Source: Colius striatus (Eukaryota > Chordata > Aves > Coliiformes > Coliidae). Taken from it: a stretch of 64,000 bases of DNA. Positions 28,458 to 41,958 of this stretch are shown one piece after another. The translations under genes and the position numbers were made by a program. The notes below the pieces were generated by a model. The model was not told the origin of the DNA and searched no databases. It saw only the letters and a list, made by a program, of their open reading frames with translations. Positions within the stretch are counted from its first letter, which is position 1. Each line of letters starts with the position of its first letter. Location of the stretch: contig NC_084760.1 of assembly GCF_028858725.1 (NCBI RefSeq), forward strand, positions 54,771,367-54,835,366, read 5' to 3'.

Positions 28458-28820
28458 GGTTTGGAGACTGAGAGGAGACATCTTCACTCTTTACAACCAC
28501 CTGAAAGAGGATTGTGGAGAGGTGGGGGTCAATCCCTTCTCTCCAGTAATGAATGATAGAACAAGAGGAAATGACCTCAAGTTGCGCCAGGGGAGGTTGA
28601 AATTGGACATTAGGAAGAACTTTTTCATTGAGAGGGTTGTCAGACACTGGAACTGGTTACCCAGGGAGGGGTGGAGTCGTCATCCCTGGAGATATTTAAA
28701 AGAGGCAGAGATGAGGTACTGAGTTACATGGTTTAGTGATGGGCTGGGTCGTCAGTGTTAGGCTAGTGGTTGGACTTGATAATCTTAAACATCTTTTCCA
28801 ACCAAAACGATTCTATGATT
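28458..28820 (+). mobile_element. CR1 LINE 3' fragment of a second subfamily
   Basis: About 360 bp. Landmarks are GGTTTGGAGACTGAGAGGAG, GGGAGGTTGAAATTGGACATT, AGGAAGAACTTTTTCATTGA, GTTTAGTGATGGGCTG and a tail ending CGATTCTATGATTTTA. The TTTAGTGATGGGC tail is the same subfamily type as at 952-1057 and differs from the CTGCAGGGGG-type tails at 22.6 and 63.2 kb. Confidence 0.93.
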
Positions 28821-31800
28821 TTAAGTGAGAGATAAAATTTTGGAAAATATGTATTAAATGGGGAATTTTGTTTCAATGTGAAGCATGAAAGAAGAAAGAT
28901 AGATTTCTACCCTTTAGAGCAACCAAACGAAACATTTAGCATAGTAGAAATCCTATGACTAATTAAAACTAATGATCATTTTATAAGATAATTTTCTTTT
29001 CAAATGAATGGAAGAATAAAAGAAGAAACTTAGGAGTGCAGTCCTAACTTTCTGAGACATGAGTAAAACTAAAAGTAAGATTTGTGCAAAACAAGTACTT
29101 TTGTCACAGAAAATTTCTGTTAGTGTTTGAGGTGTTAAAAAGGGTTGCAGCTTGAGTAATGATTTCCATTTTCTGCTATTACATTTAACGGCTGCATGTT
29201 GACATTCTCCTCTTGCAAGTTCTTGGATCTATATACATATTTAAAAAAGAAAACAGTTTACACCTGCAAAATGCATCTAGGAATGGGAAGGAGTTATGGT
29301 AGGTTATTAGTTCCCTATCAACTAGTGGTTCTCTCCTGTGTTAGAAAAGGCGTGGTCTATCAACGAAGATAACGAGATGACCAAAATTGAGCACTCTGAA
29401 AACCTACAAAAGGCCTAATAAAGAAATCTTAGAGAAAGAAAAAAGGAGGGGAAAAAAAGATAATAAAAAAGAATGAAAGAAAAAACCTAACATCACAAAA
29501 AAAACCTCACTAAAGTCTACACTTGCAAGAGAAATCTAAGAAATCCAGTCAACTTAGTTTAATTTCAAGCAATTTAAAGGATGAATTGATTACAGTACCT
29601 AGATATTGGCATTTCTGAAAATGAGAAGTTTATTGAAGTTGTAGAAAATTGCAAACCATGAGAGAAAAGATGGATTCAACAAGATATGTTTTCATAACAA
29701 TGAATATATTACCTCTTTTCTAAAGGATGATAATTAAAATACAGCTGTCAAGCAGCATGACAGCTCTTTAATACCTGAGCCTTATGACAAGATATAGATA
29801 GATATATATTAAATAGAAGCCATTGACTGAATGAGATGTGTGGCCTTTGTTACAGAGGAAGTCAATACTTGATTATAAATTATTTGTTTCAAAATTGTTC
29901 AAACAGAAATAGAAGAAAGGTTTCTGACAGAAAACCCAGCAAGGAAGAATAATTATTGAAGTGGTAAGAGCAAAACAGTCTATACTGTCTTTACTCACTC
30001 TAAAATGAGTTTCTTGCAGATCTTGCATTATACATCCACAGTATCAGTTCCAAAGGAAATCAGAAGCAATTTGTGACAATGCTAGCATCATTTTCGTTTA
30101 TAGAGCTCTAATTATCTAAATCAGGAAAGTCACATAAGTATAAACTTATAACATCTCTTCCCTGAAATATATATATTATATATATATAATGAAATATAAT
30201 TTGCCACATGGACTGTACTTTATAGATGTGGCATGAAACATCTTTCACAGCAGTTAAAATCTCCTGTATTTATCAAGTCTAAGGGAACTAGAGGCCAAAT
30301 GAACTACATCTTTTCAGACAAATTCAATTTGTGATTCAAGAATGGAGACTAGACTTTTACCAATAAAGCTTGTAGTGAAGCTAAGAACAGAAAAGATAAG
30401 CCCTTTGCTCTTTTTGCTACTTATTTCTGGAACTGAAATGTGAAGTCTGAACTTTTGCAAAGGTGCAGAACAGCACTTTAAGATTTCTTGAATAGCCTAT
30501 TCTCCTTAATGGGCTTTTAAAAATCCTGTTATGAGTGTTTGTCAAATCGTAGCCTATTTCAGCTTTTATCTAGCACTTCTGCTTTTACTCCACACCATCT
30601 CATTGTGATAGCTAGAGACTGTCTGCATTATATAGCCGTGTTTCAGGGGAAGGTAGATGGAATTTTTGTTTTGCTTTGGTTTTTGCCTAGGGCTTCACAT
30701 CTTTTATTAGAATGCCCAGGTGTTTACTTGCTTATGTATGTTCATATTGCTTATTGCTAAAATCAGTGTTCAAGTTTAACTGCCATTGCAGTCCTAGGAG
30801 CAGATCCTGATATGGGTTAATTTTTGTAGTTGCCAGAAATTCTGATGAAGCATTGACCACTTTATGTCAATGGAGCATTGTCTCTGCTCAGATTTAGTGT
30901 TCCATCCATCTTGCTGGGATTTTTCTCATCTCTTCTTGAAAGAAAAATGGAGTTATAGGAAAGAGACCACAGCCCCTGTAACTGTAAATCATTGTACGAT
31001 TGATTTTGAAGGGAGGAGGAGATGTGGAGACAAAGGTATAATGGTTTATAAGAGTTGAGATATCTGACCATAATAGGCAGATAAAATAGGAATTCATAGC
31101 GGTGCAGTACCATATAGTCCTTTCAGGAAAAATCTTTCTCAAGCAAAGGTGGCAACTATGGAAGTTTATAATGTGTCTAGCTTGCCTGTACTGTGGTGGA
31201 TGAAGAAACTATGGGGAGGAATTGCATGAAGCCCTACCTTCCACTTGTATTCTGCCCACAAATTTGGCTCAGTTAGGACAGTGAGAGCTCAATGCACTTG
31301 AAAATTGAGCTGAATTGAAGTCAGGAAAACATGATTTCCTCATCAAAGTGTGCTAGGCTGTATAGAAAGGCATCAGTATTCAGTGTGAGCTGACAACAGG
31401 TTTAAAAAATGTCTCCACCACTGCTAGGAGGCAGCATAGGCAAATCATTCCAAGTCTGCTGCTGTGGAGTAAAAATTACATTGTCTCAAAAGGTTGTATT
31501 GAATAGAACTTCATATCTGTACTTTCTGCTTTATAAAAAGTTGTTATATTTGGAGATTGCTGAACGAATAGACTATTTTCAGTTTGGACTTTGGGTTTTT
31601 TCATACCTATCTGAGGACATGGGAGAAGATTTAGTACAGTGATGTTTACTAACAGGAGTTGTTGAAGGTGTTAGGGTACTGTAATGCCTAGAGCAGGAAA
31701 CAACAACTTCAGCACCCTCAGGGAAGGCTTTGAAATGCGCTCCAAGACACCCAGTAGGCTCTGTTTTGATAGTTGCTCTTGATTTTACTGAAGTTAAAGA

Positions 31801-34800
31801 AAGAAAAGAATGTAAGGAAATATTTTCCCAGCAAAGGTTTTTCTGACTTGACCTTAAAAATGCCTTGCTCTCCAGTTTCTGATGAATGAAGAGCAAGGCG
31901 ATCAATACTGTCAGTTGTGATGAATGCAGAAGTAAATAATAAAACATGAAAGAGAAATGGTTTTCTGCAGTTTCGTTGAGAATCACAAAAGTTACAGAAC
32001 TATGTGAGGCATGTAGAAATCTGCACAGTTTCTTGGAAATAGCAGTGTATAGTGGGAGTCTACTTCGTTACCTCTGACTAGCTTGTAAGAGTACAACAAT
32101 CAAGCATCTGAAACCCACAGTCACTTTATAGTGCTCTGATACTGTGGAATGTCACTTTTGTGTAGATGATGTAGACAGAGGTGACCATTGCTCACACGTA
32201 AAGTCAGAAAAGATCTCAGTTATGAAATCTGGATCCTGAAACAGTCATTCATAAATATTTTTAAATCTTTCTGAAGAGAAGTCTTTCTAGGAGTCTTTCT
32301 GGTTTTGAAGGGAGTCTTCCTAGTTTTGCACGTAATCAGCTCTTATAATGGAGCTGCAAATTAACCACATAATTATTTAAAAATAAATCAGAATATACTT
32401 AACAATAATGTAAGAAGGTATGATTTTTTTATTCTTCCTAAGATGCTAAATATATATATAAATTTTCACTTTCAACTTCAGTTAGAATTAACAAGGAGGG
32501 AAATTTTAAAACTCAGACTTTCGTGTGTGTATTGTAAAGGTTTCTATGGGCACCGATGATGCTTAGAATCATAACTTTTATTTACAGAAACATAATCTTT
32601 TTATAGATTTGGTAAAGACCGGTTTGTTTCTGAATGAAACAATAAGGAGAGTTGATCTGACCAGAGTCAGCTATGTTGACAACAAATAACAGACAACTTG
32701 TGAGTGAAAGCTCCCTGGAGAACAGCATCAGTTCTTACATGGACTGGAAAAGCAAGAGAAGTTCCTTATATTCCTGATCTGACTTTTTAGCTGTCTATGT
32801 TAGTTTTCAATACCAAATCAATTCATCAGGAGTGGCATTCTGGCCTATCAGGCATGCACTTAAATACTATTGTTCAAGACCATGGTGTCAGACAAAATGG
32901 GTATATTCTATTTTACTCCTATCTCAGAGTCTGAGCTTCTGATGATGACTGTTACTTCAAAGGGATTACGTTTCACATATTTCTGAGAACACAGAGAACC
33001 ATCCCCAGTACCTCAGAGAGGCTAAGGCACCAAGTCACTTTCTATCAGCTGAAGAATGATCAATTCTTGTAAGCAATAGGAAACAAAAGTCAATTTTTTC
33101 TGACAGAGTACACATTGAACATTGGTTTATTGCTCATGAAGTCTCTCTTCTTTCGCACTGCTGCTATTAGATTACCAGGCATCCTCACAGAAAAGCAGGC
33201 AATTTTATTTCACATTGCGTTGTGTAATAATTTCAGGTAGTATGACATCAAGACTCTGGGATGAACTAACCATCTGAGACCTTCAGAAATCTAATCCTTG
33301 ATCTAGGTGCAGGAATGACACACTAATGTCTGATTCAAAGCTTAGGAATGTATTGAGGCTAATCATTGTAGGCACCATTGCAAGGCAGAGAGAACAAATA
33401 GCAACATTCAAACAAAGCAAAAGAAAGTTGTGCTAAATAAGGAAAGACTGAATGAGTAGCTCTTTTTTTTATTACATAGTAATGAAAAATTTGGTTTCAT
33501 TACTGACCTATTGCTAGAGCAAATAGCATTAACATGGAACTGGAATGTTAATAATCTAAGCAGTTTTTTCTGATGATTCAGGCTTAATGCACCTTTAATT
33601 AAATTTATTGGAAGAAGTGCTCTGCTATTCTTGGAAAGGTGAAAAAATGTTGATAGCGATCCATTGCTAATTTAGGGATTACATTTTTGTAGCAATCAAT
33701 GCAATTAGTGAAGGTCGCTGAGATACTTTGAAACAAAATGTAATGTTCGAGTTTTGAAGTGTTTTCTGTAATGTTTTTACACGTGTAACTCTTAGCAGGC
33801 TGCTAAAATAGGATCGTGATAACAGTAAGATGATTATTCCTTTCTATTAAGTGCTTTCGCTGCAGCAAGTACTGATAGTAAGATCAGATTTTTTTTATAA
33901 AAAAAAAAAAACAAAAAAAGAATTGACAAAGGGAAACTAAAAGCTTCTTTATTCTTTCCACTTCATCGCTGAGCATATGAATCACATGCCACTAAACTTA
34001 CCTTGTATATACAAAGGTGAAAAAAGAGAAAGTGAATTATTAATGCTATTGAGGTTGATGGGAAAACCACCCTGACTTTATCAGAGGCCAGCATGAACTC
34101 AGAATGAACTCTAAATGACTGAAGGTGCAGTTCTGGCAGAAGATTCTGAAAGCAGGGCCGGCTGGCTGATACGCCTCAGCATCTCACTAATGCCTATTCG
34201 CTTGACTGTAACTTGCAGTCGTGGCTTAGATAATGATGGTGGTAGGGTAATGAGCTCAGGTCAGATCTGCTCCAGAGGAAGTATATCTCCCACATTCCGT
34301 ATTTGTGTGGGGACATTGGGGAAGCGAAAGTAGAAAAGAAAAAGCAGGAATTGAAACCTCCTGATATTTTTTTTTAAGGAGGAAGAAGGTGTATAGGTCT
34401 TGATGAGTGATAGTAAATTTCTTATGGGATATAACAGAAGAGCTTATCTCTTTCTCCTCAAGATTATAAATGGAAAAGTTTTACCACTGTTATGATATCT
34501 GTGGGAAAAGAGAAAAAATTGCTAGGAGAATTGTTAATGTAAAAGAGCCTCTGTTCTCATTAAAGTCGTCCTCCCCATTTGCATATAGTGCAATTTGCCG
34601 CTACTCGGTGTTATTTCAATACCTGACATGATGCATCAACAGGGAAAGAATTCTCCTGAACTGTAATCACTGGGCTATGGCAACGGATGGTAGTAATGAC
34701 TCCCCAGGGGCTGTGTTTGTAGACAGTATTGCAGTCTGCTGTGGTGTACCCAGTATTCCTTTGTTTAAGACAGAAATGTTTGTACCTTTAAAACAGAGGA

Positions 34801-34823
34801 GTTTTTCCTCAATAGCATACCAT
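28821..34823. other. AT-rich unique sequence, about 6 kb, with small simple repeats
   Basis: No gene or transposon recognised. There are AT-dinucleotide tracts at about 30165-30190 and 32448-32461, an imperfect tandem duplication at 32279-32330, and a T-run facing an A-run at 33889-33913. A 135-codon minus-strand frame (31579-31986) and a 72-codon plus-strand frame (34115-34333) show no recognisable domain. Confidence 0.5.
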
Positions 34824-35879
34824 TTGTTACACACTTTTGGGTTTTTTCCATCCCTGACTGGATGTCAAGTGTCTACCAAAGACGCTCTATCACTCCCCTC
34901 CTCAGCTGGACAGGGGAGAGAAAACACGGTGAAATGCCTGTGGGTCAAGATAAGGACAGGGAAATCACTCAGCAGTTAGTGTCATGGGCAAAACAGACTC
35001 ATCTTGGGGAAACTGGTTTAATTACCAATCAAAACAGTGTAGATTAATGAAAAATAAACCAAAATCTTAAAAGACTGTTCCTCCAACTCTCCATTCTTTT
35101 TGGGCTATCTCCTCTTTCTCAGCAGTACGGGGAATGAGGAAAGTGACTTACATTTAATTTATCATATGCCATTTCTGCTGTTCTTGCCTCCTCAGTGGGG
35201 ACTCCTCACAACCTTTCTCTACGCCAGTTTGTGGTGTCTCCCATGGTAGATAGTCCTCCACAAACTTCTCCCATGTGGTTCCTTCCCACGAGCCATAGTT
35301 CTTCATAAACTACTCCTGTGTGGGTCCTTTTCGTGAGGTACATTCTTTCAGGAACAGACTACTCCAGTGTGAGTCTCCCATGGGGTCACAAGTCCTGAAA
35401 GCAAACTTGCTTCAGCATACACTTCCCTCAGGGTCACAGATTCCTTCAGGCATCCACCCCCTCTGGTGTGGGGTCCTCTCCAGGCTGCAGGTGTATATAG
35501 CTGCTTGGCTGTGGCTTCCATGGCTGCAGGGACAGGGCCTACCTCACCATGGGTTGCAAAACAGGCTGCAGGGAAATCTCTGTTCCAGCACCCAGAGCAC
35601 CCCCTCCCCCTCCTTATTCACTGGCCTTGGTGTCTGCAGAGTTTTCTCATGTCTCTCTCAGCTGCAGTTGGGATTTTTTTTTCCTCCCTTTTTAAATATA
35701 TTAATCACAGGGACACTGCTACCATCTCTGATGGGCTGGGCCTTGACTAGCAGTGGGTCCATCTTGGAGCTATCTGACATTGGTTCTATTGGACATAAGA
35801 CAAGTTTCTAGCAGCTTCTCACAAAAGTGACTCCTGTAGCCCTGCCACAACCAGATATTATTGCCAGTCATCAATGACA
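34824..35879 (-). mobile_element. Long avian endogenous-retrovirus LTR (family A), minus orientation
   Basis: A reverse-strand copy of the family at 14444-15412. Reading the plus strand left to right it shows CCTCAGCTGGACAGGGGAG, GATAAGGACAGGGAAATCAC and GGGCAAAACAGACTC. The repeat array follows with CCATGGGG/CTCCAGTGTG units, then TTTTTAAATATATTAATCAC (TATA-like on the minus strand) and CAGCTTCTCACAAAAGTGAC. The right end is taken at AATGACA (35879). The left end is less certain, within about 15 bp of 34824. The 163-codon plus-strand frame at 35320-35811 is antisense to the element and is not a gene. Confidence 0.82.
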
Positions 35880-37287
35880 GGCTGCACCTACCTCTGAAAT
35901 ACCACCTCTGTTTGGTTAAGATTCAACTCTGTTGCTCACTGGGTGTTTTCTGAAAGTTCCTGTTTACAGCTATGCATGGTGAGAAGCAGAGGGCTTGGGA
36001 GGGAAGCAAAACTATGTGTATTCTGCTGACGTAGCAACAAACACTGCTAACAAAAAAGTCTCTAACCTATCTTTATTTGTCTCAACAGTATAGTACACTG
36101 TATGGACAGGCATTTCAGGAAGAGGGGAATACTATAATCTGAAAAGTAAAGTAGACATAGATGATAAGTAGTTGAGGAAGTATTATGTATATAGATTCTT
36201 TTAATGGATCACTGCCTCACAGAATGAATTTTCAGCTTCCCTGTAAGCATGTGTACCAGTCATCAATAAGGTGTGGCAAAGTTGTCAGGAACCACCTCAG
36301 AGGAAACATAATTTAGAATCATTAAGGATGTCAAATGACAATCTGAGGTGATAACAAAAGCCTTGAAAGTACAGGCACAGGACCACAGATGAACACAGAT
36401 GACACCTATTGATGAGCCTAGATGCAAGCCGTAGAGCAACTATGTTTAGAGCACAACAAAACCCATGCTGTTTGGCTTAACTGTGATGACTGACAGCACT
36501 AGTGAGGCCAATATGTGTATTCTGAAGACTGTTGAAAACAGGAATCTCCTCCTGGAATAAACTGTATATTGAGAAAAATAGTATTGCAAACCAGCACATT
36601 TCTGTTAAATCTTTTGCCAAGCTCCATGTGCAGGACTCAGATAGCTTTATCATGAATAGAATTGTGCATCACCCCGTGAAAATTGACTAGAAATTCATTA
36701 TGCAGGTGGAGGTGTCTTCAGCTTGTTTTTGCAAGTCTGCAAGACAAATTGCTGGGTTCACTGTTACATATTTCAGAAATTAACATGCAGAATTGATCAG
36801 CTTGATTTCCTCTAGTGTGCTAACATACATGCAAGTATCATAACTGAATAAAAGTCTGAGTATTTTGTGAAGATTTGGTTGATTACATTTTTATCAATAG
36901 GATCAGTTATATGCCTTTGAGGGCAGTGTATTAAATCTGAATGCAACAGGACTTTGTGAAGGGCTTCAAAATTTTAGTCTGTATACACTGTCAGAGCATC
37001 TTTTCTCTGAAGGTTTGGAAAAGATGCCTTCTTAATACAGCCACTGTGGCAAATACTCAGAAGTTATTTGTTCAGTTTAACGGGTATTACATTTTTTTTT
37101 ATCCTTTCAAGTGGAATAGAATAAATGAGATTTTCTACAGCTGAATTCTTAAATTGTTTTCAGCTGAATTTAGCTATAGTTTATCCATTGATGATGCCAA
37201 AGAAACAGTGAAAGCTGCACCACAGCATTCATCAGTATACCATGAAATAAACCATCTAAAAAGATGGGAATGAGATAAATATTAAAA
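35880..37287. other. Unique sequence between two transposon relics
   Basis: No gene or repeat that I can support. Confidence 0.5.
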
Positions 37288-37540
37288 TAGAACCATAGAA
37301 TGGTTTGGGTTGGAAGGGACCTTAAAGATCATCTAGATCCAATCCTCTTGTCACAGGCAGGCACACTTTCCACTTGACCAAGTAGCTCAAAGCCTGAGTC
37401 AACCTGGCCTGGAATGCTTCCAGGGGTGAGACATGCACATTCTCTCTGGGCAACCTGTTCCACTGCCTCACCACTCTCACAGTGAAGAACGTCTTCCTAA
37501 TATCTAACCTAGACTTACTCTCCTTCAGTTTAAATATAGT
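37288..37540 (-). mobile_element. CR1 LINE 3' fragment, minus orientation
   Basis: About 250 bp: AGAACCATAGAATGGTTTGGG, TGGAAGGGACCTTAAAGATCA, CTCTGGGCAACCTGTTCC, CTCACAGTGAAGAACGTC and TCTAACCTAGACTTAC. It is a divergent subfamily (GGTTTGGGTTGGAAGGGACC end). A minus-strand frame (37322-37558) is its coding relic. Confidence 0.93.
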
Positions 37541-37683
37541 TTTAAAAAAGAATTCCATTTACTCCAGTGTCACAAAAATGGAGAAAATACCAGCAATTAT
37601 TGTTCATTTTCCTGTAACAGCTAAAGTATTTAATTTCCTCTTAAAGTATGGGGAAAAGCAATATAAAAAAAAAATAAACCCAC

Positions 37684-38341
37684 TGTGGTTGGTTGACCTT
37701 GGCTGGCTTCGAGAGCCCCAACCCAGCCGCTCTCTCACTCTCTCTCCTAGCAGGACAGAGGAAGAAAATATGATGAAAATGCTCATGGGTGGAGATAAAG
37801 GCAGGGAGATACATCACTCACCAATTGTTGTCACGGGCAAAACACACTTGACCTGAGGAAAATTGAATTTATTGCCAGTTAAAAATAGACTGGGGTAGTG
37901 AGCAACAAAGATAAAACTACAACATATTCCCACCCTGCCCTCTTTCTTCCTCAGCTCAGCTTTATTCGATTGTTCCCAAATCCTCCACCTCCTCACACCA
38001 TGAATATTCCTTCATCCCTCACAATCAGTCCGTGTTTTCCCATTTCTCCCACTGGCTTTCCCCTAGGAAAGAGGGCCCAGCAGTGGTCTGTGGGGCCCAG
38101 CAGTAGATGGGCTGGAGCTCACAGTGGCCTCCCTGCAGCCCTCCATGACAGCACCTGTGCACTCATAGACAGTGCACACACAACTGGGTTGTTGGAAGGG
38201 AAAAACAAAAGAAAAACTTTACATCTGCTCTAGAGGAGGGGAGGAAACAGGGAGAAAGAAACTGTAGTATTTATTTATACAGATATCTGGAAGGAATGGC
38301 GGAAATATTCTCATTGGTTTGTTCTTGGTGCAGTTTCCACA
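37684..38341 (-). mobile_element. Endogenous-retrovirus LTR, minus orientation, related to family A only in its 3' part
   Basis: On the minus strand it begins TGTGGAAACTGCACC, has ACCAATGAG (CCAAT box) and TGTATAAATAAATAC (TATA box), and ends GGTCAACCAACCACA, with TGTGG/CCACA termini, 658 bp. The 3' 180-220 bp (plus strand 37684-37900: GTTGACCTTGGCTGG, AGCCGCTCTCTCACTC, GCTCATGGGTGGAGATAAAG, TCACGGGCAAAACACAC) matches family A. The U3 region and middle do not, and there is no GGAGCAG repeat array. No clear target duplication. The overlapping open frames on both strands are not genes. Confidence 0.78.
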
Positions 38342-39560
38342 GCAAGCTGCTGTAGTGCCTCTCTCACTGTTTTCCAGTTTTTAAAGTATTAGCTTAGAAT
38401 GCAAAATGCCAAGTTCGGTGCTGGAAAAGGTGCAGAAAGACATTTTATGATCTACTGGAAAGTCAGTAAGGTTGAACCCATATTGGAAGAAGTATATGCT
38501 GTCATGGAGCCCCTTACAAATTGGGACCTCACACAGCCTGCAGCTCTGCATGCTCCTGCCTAGCTCCTGGAGATTAGGCAGAAAAAGAATGAGTAGAAAT
38601 GCTACTCAAATAAGTATTTATGTAAGTGCTAGTATAAGTTGGGGTGAATCATTATTTATAAAGCTTATGTCAGAGAACACTAGCCTGTAATGAATTTGTG
38701 TCCGCTGCTTAAAACTACAGGTTTTCATGAGCCTATTGCAACCCTCATGTTACGGGGAAATGGAGTTAGAGGGAAACCGAAGCAATATAAATGAGAATCA
38801 GTCTCATGCACAAGCAGTATAGAAAAAGAGGTAAAGTTGAAAAAGTAATCATAGTGAACACAGGAGGAGTGTTTATCAGCAGCCTTAGGTTGTGAAAAAA
38901 CAGATCCTCTGAGTTTCTTTAGAAATGTTATACATGCAGTGGCAGCAGCTGCTATAAATTTCTTTTTACTGGACTCTTGCACACCAGCAGGCAAGTTGAG
39001 ATTACACTCAAGGTTTAATGTTATATAGTATGGATTTGGGAATTATGGAAGAGCCAGGTGTAAATTTTAGAGTTTTAGTAAATCTAAAAAGGTTTGGATT
39101 CAGTTAGATCTCCCCATCTGAAATTTCAGAGGCTGAAATGTCTACAGGGTTAGATCAGAGATCAGCAGTGATTTTTACAGTATCAGTGGCAGATTAACCA
39201 AAAGATTCATAGGTCCTAATTTTTTTTTATATTGTAGGAAATGGTTTGTTTTATAATATCACCACAATCATAAAGTCTAAATACCTTTCTCCTATTGCTG
39301 TTAGACTGAGGTGTGGAAAAGAGACTTAAAGTCATATCAGAAGAGAAGGAGAAAAAAATCGGTACCTATCCCCATTTTTATTCACTCTTGGTGAATTTAA
39401 GGCTTTTTCTTTATTTTCTTTCATTCCTTCTCCCTCCAATTAACTTCTGATGTTTATTAGGAAATTTGAGCAATCAAGATAATCTTTAATTAATTCCTCT
39501 GTAATTCCTGTTTTGCAAGTATCTCATCTATATCAAGCTGCAAGATGGATATTCTGCTTT
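38342..39560. other. Unique sequence
   Basis: No gene or repeat that I can support. The 89-codon minus-strand frame at 38725-38994 has no recognisable features. Confidence 0.5.
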
Positions 39561-39674
39561 CACAGAGTCACAGAATTTCAAGGAAAGCACCTCTAAAAAC
39601 CATCTAGTCCAACCCTCCTGCCAGAGCAGGACCTCCTAGAGTAGGTCACACAGAAACTAGTCCAGGTAGGTTTT
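39561..39674 (-). mobile_element. CR1 LINE 3' fragment, minus orientation
   Basis: About 114 bp of decayed CR1 end: CACAGAGTCACAGAATTTCA, CATCTAGTCCAACCCTCCTG, AGAGTAGGTCACACAG and AGTCCAGGTAGG. Confidence 0.88.
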
Positions 39675-40706
39675 ATTTGGCACAGGCTTAATCCTCATTT
39701 TTGTGTGAGTGAAGGGAGATTTTTTTTTTTCCAGTCTGAAATCCTTCTCTTTGACAAATGGTCTGTGCTGCTTAAGAGCTTTTGTACTTTTTCACTCCAG
39801 TCCAGGTGTAGTGCTGAACTGCTGCATTTTAGAACAGTTTCTCTGACAGTGTTCCCTATTCATAAAGAAATAAATGGCTGTTGCAGTCCCAGCAGAGTGG
39901 GGAGATGGATTTATTTTCAATGTGAAAAGAGTCAGAAAGAAAGCAATCTCCTGTATAAAAGCTTTCCTACTCTATGTGACTAATTAAAATCCATTACTGC
40001 CTTGCAAAAAGCAGAGATTGACAGTGGCTTATGGATAAAATCTGAAGAAGATCATATTGAAAAGCCATATCTTGCAGCTAGGCACTGGATGGTAACATAT
40101 CAGTCGTGTAATCTGAGATAGACTGTGAATGATCAATATATTTTGAAGAAATTGAGGAAATTGTTAGGCCACACATCCACAGTTGGGAGTTGAGCATCGA
40201 AACACAAACTTTAAAGCCTTAGATCTTTCTAAAGATGTTTTTCACACCTTTAGGAGGATCTAAATTCAAATACCTACACAAAGAATTGGGTGCCAAGTAC
40301 GAAGTGCCTCAAACTTTGAAACATGTCTCTTTAAGCTAGTTTGCAGGATTTCTTACTTGTTGTAGTGCTGTCGGAATATCTTTACCTAGAAGCTTTGCTG
40401 AGCTGGGACTTCCAGTTGATACTTTTTGGTATTTGATTAAAAAAACCTGTAACTATTTAAGAACTTCCATACAATAAGAAGGTATTTAAAGCCTGCAGTT
40501 TCTCAGTAAGATTGGACCTGTCTAGGCTGACATGGAGACATGCAATAAGGTGTTAACTCAAAGCTGATCACTCTTGCCTGGAAGTTGCACAGCCGTAGCA
40601 TGAGCACATATGCTTTCATGTCTCTAAAAGGCTTCCTAATCTGGACTGGGCTGTGCCTTGTTAGTTTACAGCCTAAGCAACTTGTTTGGTGTTACAAAAT
40701 GATATT
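39675..40706. other. Unique sequence
   Basis: About 1 kb with no gene or repeat that I can support. Confidence 0.5.
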
Positions 40707-40769
40707 GGATTACCGGGCTTGATAATCTTAAAGGACTTTTCCAACCCAAACAATTCTATGATTCTGTGA
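40707..40769 (+). mobile_element. CR1 LINE 3' tail fragment
   Basis: About 60 bp: GGGCTTGATAATCTTAAAGG, TTTTCCAACCCAAAC and ATTCTATGATTCTGTG, the tail of the TTTAGTGATGGGC-type subfamily. Confidence 0.85.
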
Positions 40770-41958
40770 ATGTTCTATTGTTTGCTCCTGTTAAGGTTGC
40801 CAGCGCTTTCAGAAAAGCCAGGGTGGGAAGAGCTTGATGTCAGGTAAGGAAAGCAGGGTTTTTAAAATAGCTGTTATGTGTTTATGAAAAATTTCATTGT
40901 AAGATGTTTCAAAAGAGCTGCCTGAGGTCAATACACTGGCAGTTTTAACAGAATGGTTCTGTCAAGAAATTATAAGCTGTATAAACACAGGACAGCATTG
41001 CACAGAAGACATCATTCTACAGTAGGGTGAGAGCTCTGTTAATTTCAGATACCCTTTGGGGATGATTTTTGTTGCAACTGGATGGTACTTTCATATCCAG
41101 TGGAACTGCAGTTTTAAATTCAGATGGTCTCTGTTGTGCTCTGATTATTTTATGAAGGGCCTTGCTTTCCAGCTTCATGCTGGCATACTAATTTGATAGT
41201 TATTTCTTTTCTAATTTCTTAGTCTCAGACCTAATGTTTACACTCCTTCTAATTGTTTTTTATTATTACATTTACTGTTTTAAATTCTGGTTTCTCTCTG
41301 TACCTTAAGCAGCTTGCTGCCAGTGCAGCATCTTTGCTACACCACTGTGCACACAGTGTGCACTGTCTGCATTTGTATAATGAGCTAATCTTTGTTGGCT
41401 GATTACTTTGTGGAAAGAATTGAACATTTAACTGATAATAATTGCAATCTATCAAACTGCACAGTCACCTCACAAATGATCACAGTATGTTTGCTGAAAC
41501 TTCTGCTGAATTTTATGAGCCCTCGCTCTCCATGTTGACACCCAACTAGAAACTTTACCTAACATTCAGCTCTATCAGAAGAAAGCTTGTGATCTTATCA
41601 GGTCAATTGCATGGAATTAATAGAAGCAAGAGATTTCTCAAAAAAAAAAAATCTCTATTGTTTGTTAAAGGTAATAATGTATCTTAATATACTGTTAGCT
41701 TGAGGCCAACAGAGAAAAGTATGTACTTTTCCAAGCTATTGTTTTAAATTGACTGCCCTGCCTTGTTCACTGACCTTATAATTCTAAGATATTCTTTGTT
41801 AATAGAACAACTAAAGCATTAATTTCTTTGGCAAGATTAACTTTAAAGTTACATATTAACTTGACCATTAAATCCAGCTTAAATTCCTCAGTCTACCTGT
41901 TTTTTCAGAAGATATTTAGCAGGTGTTATGTTAGCATGGCTTTCTGTGTTCACAGATA
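40770..41958. other. Unique sequence
   Basis: About 1.2 kb with no gene or repeat that I can support. Confidence 0.5.

Noticed and set aside
31579..31986. 135-codon minus-strand open frame
   Set aside because: No recognisable domain, no splice logic and no repeat match; probably chance.
35320..35811. 163-codon plus-strand open frame
   Set aside because: It is antisense to the family A LTR at 34824-35879 and is explained by the same repeat array.
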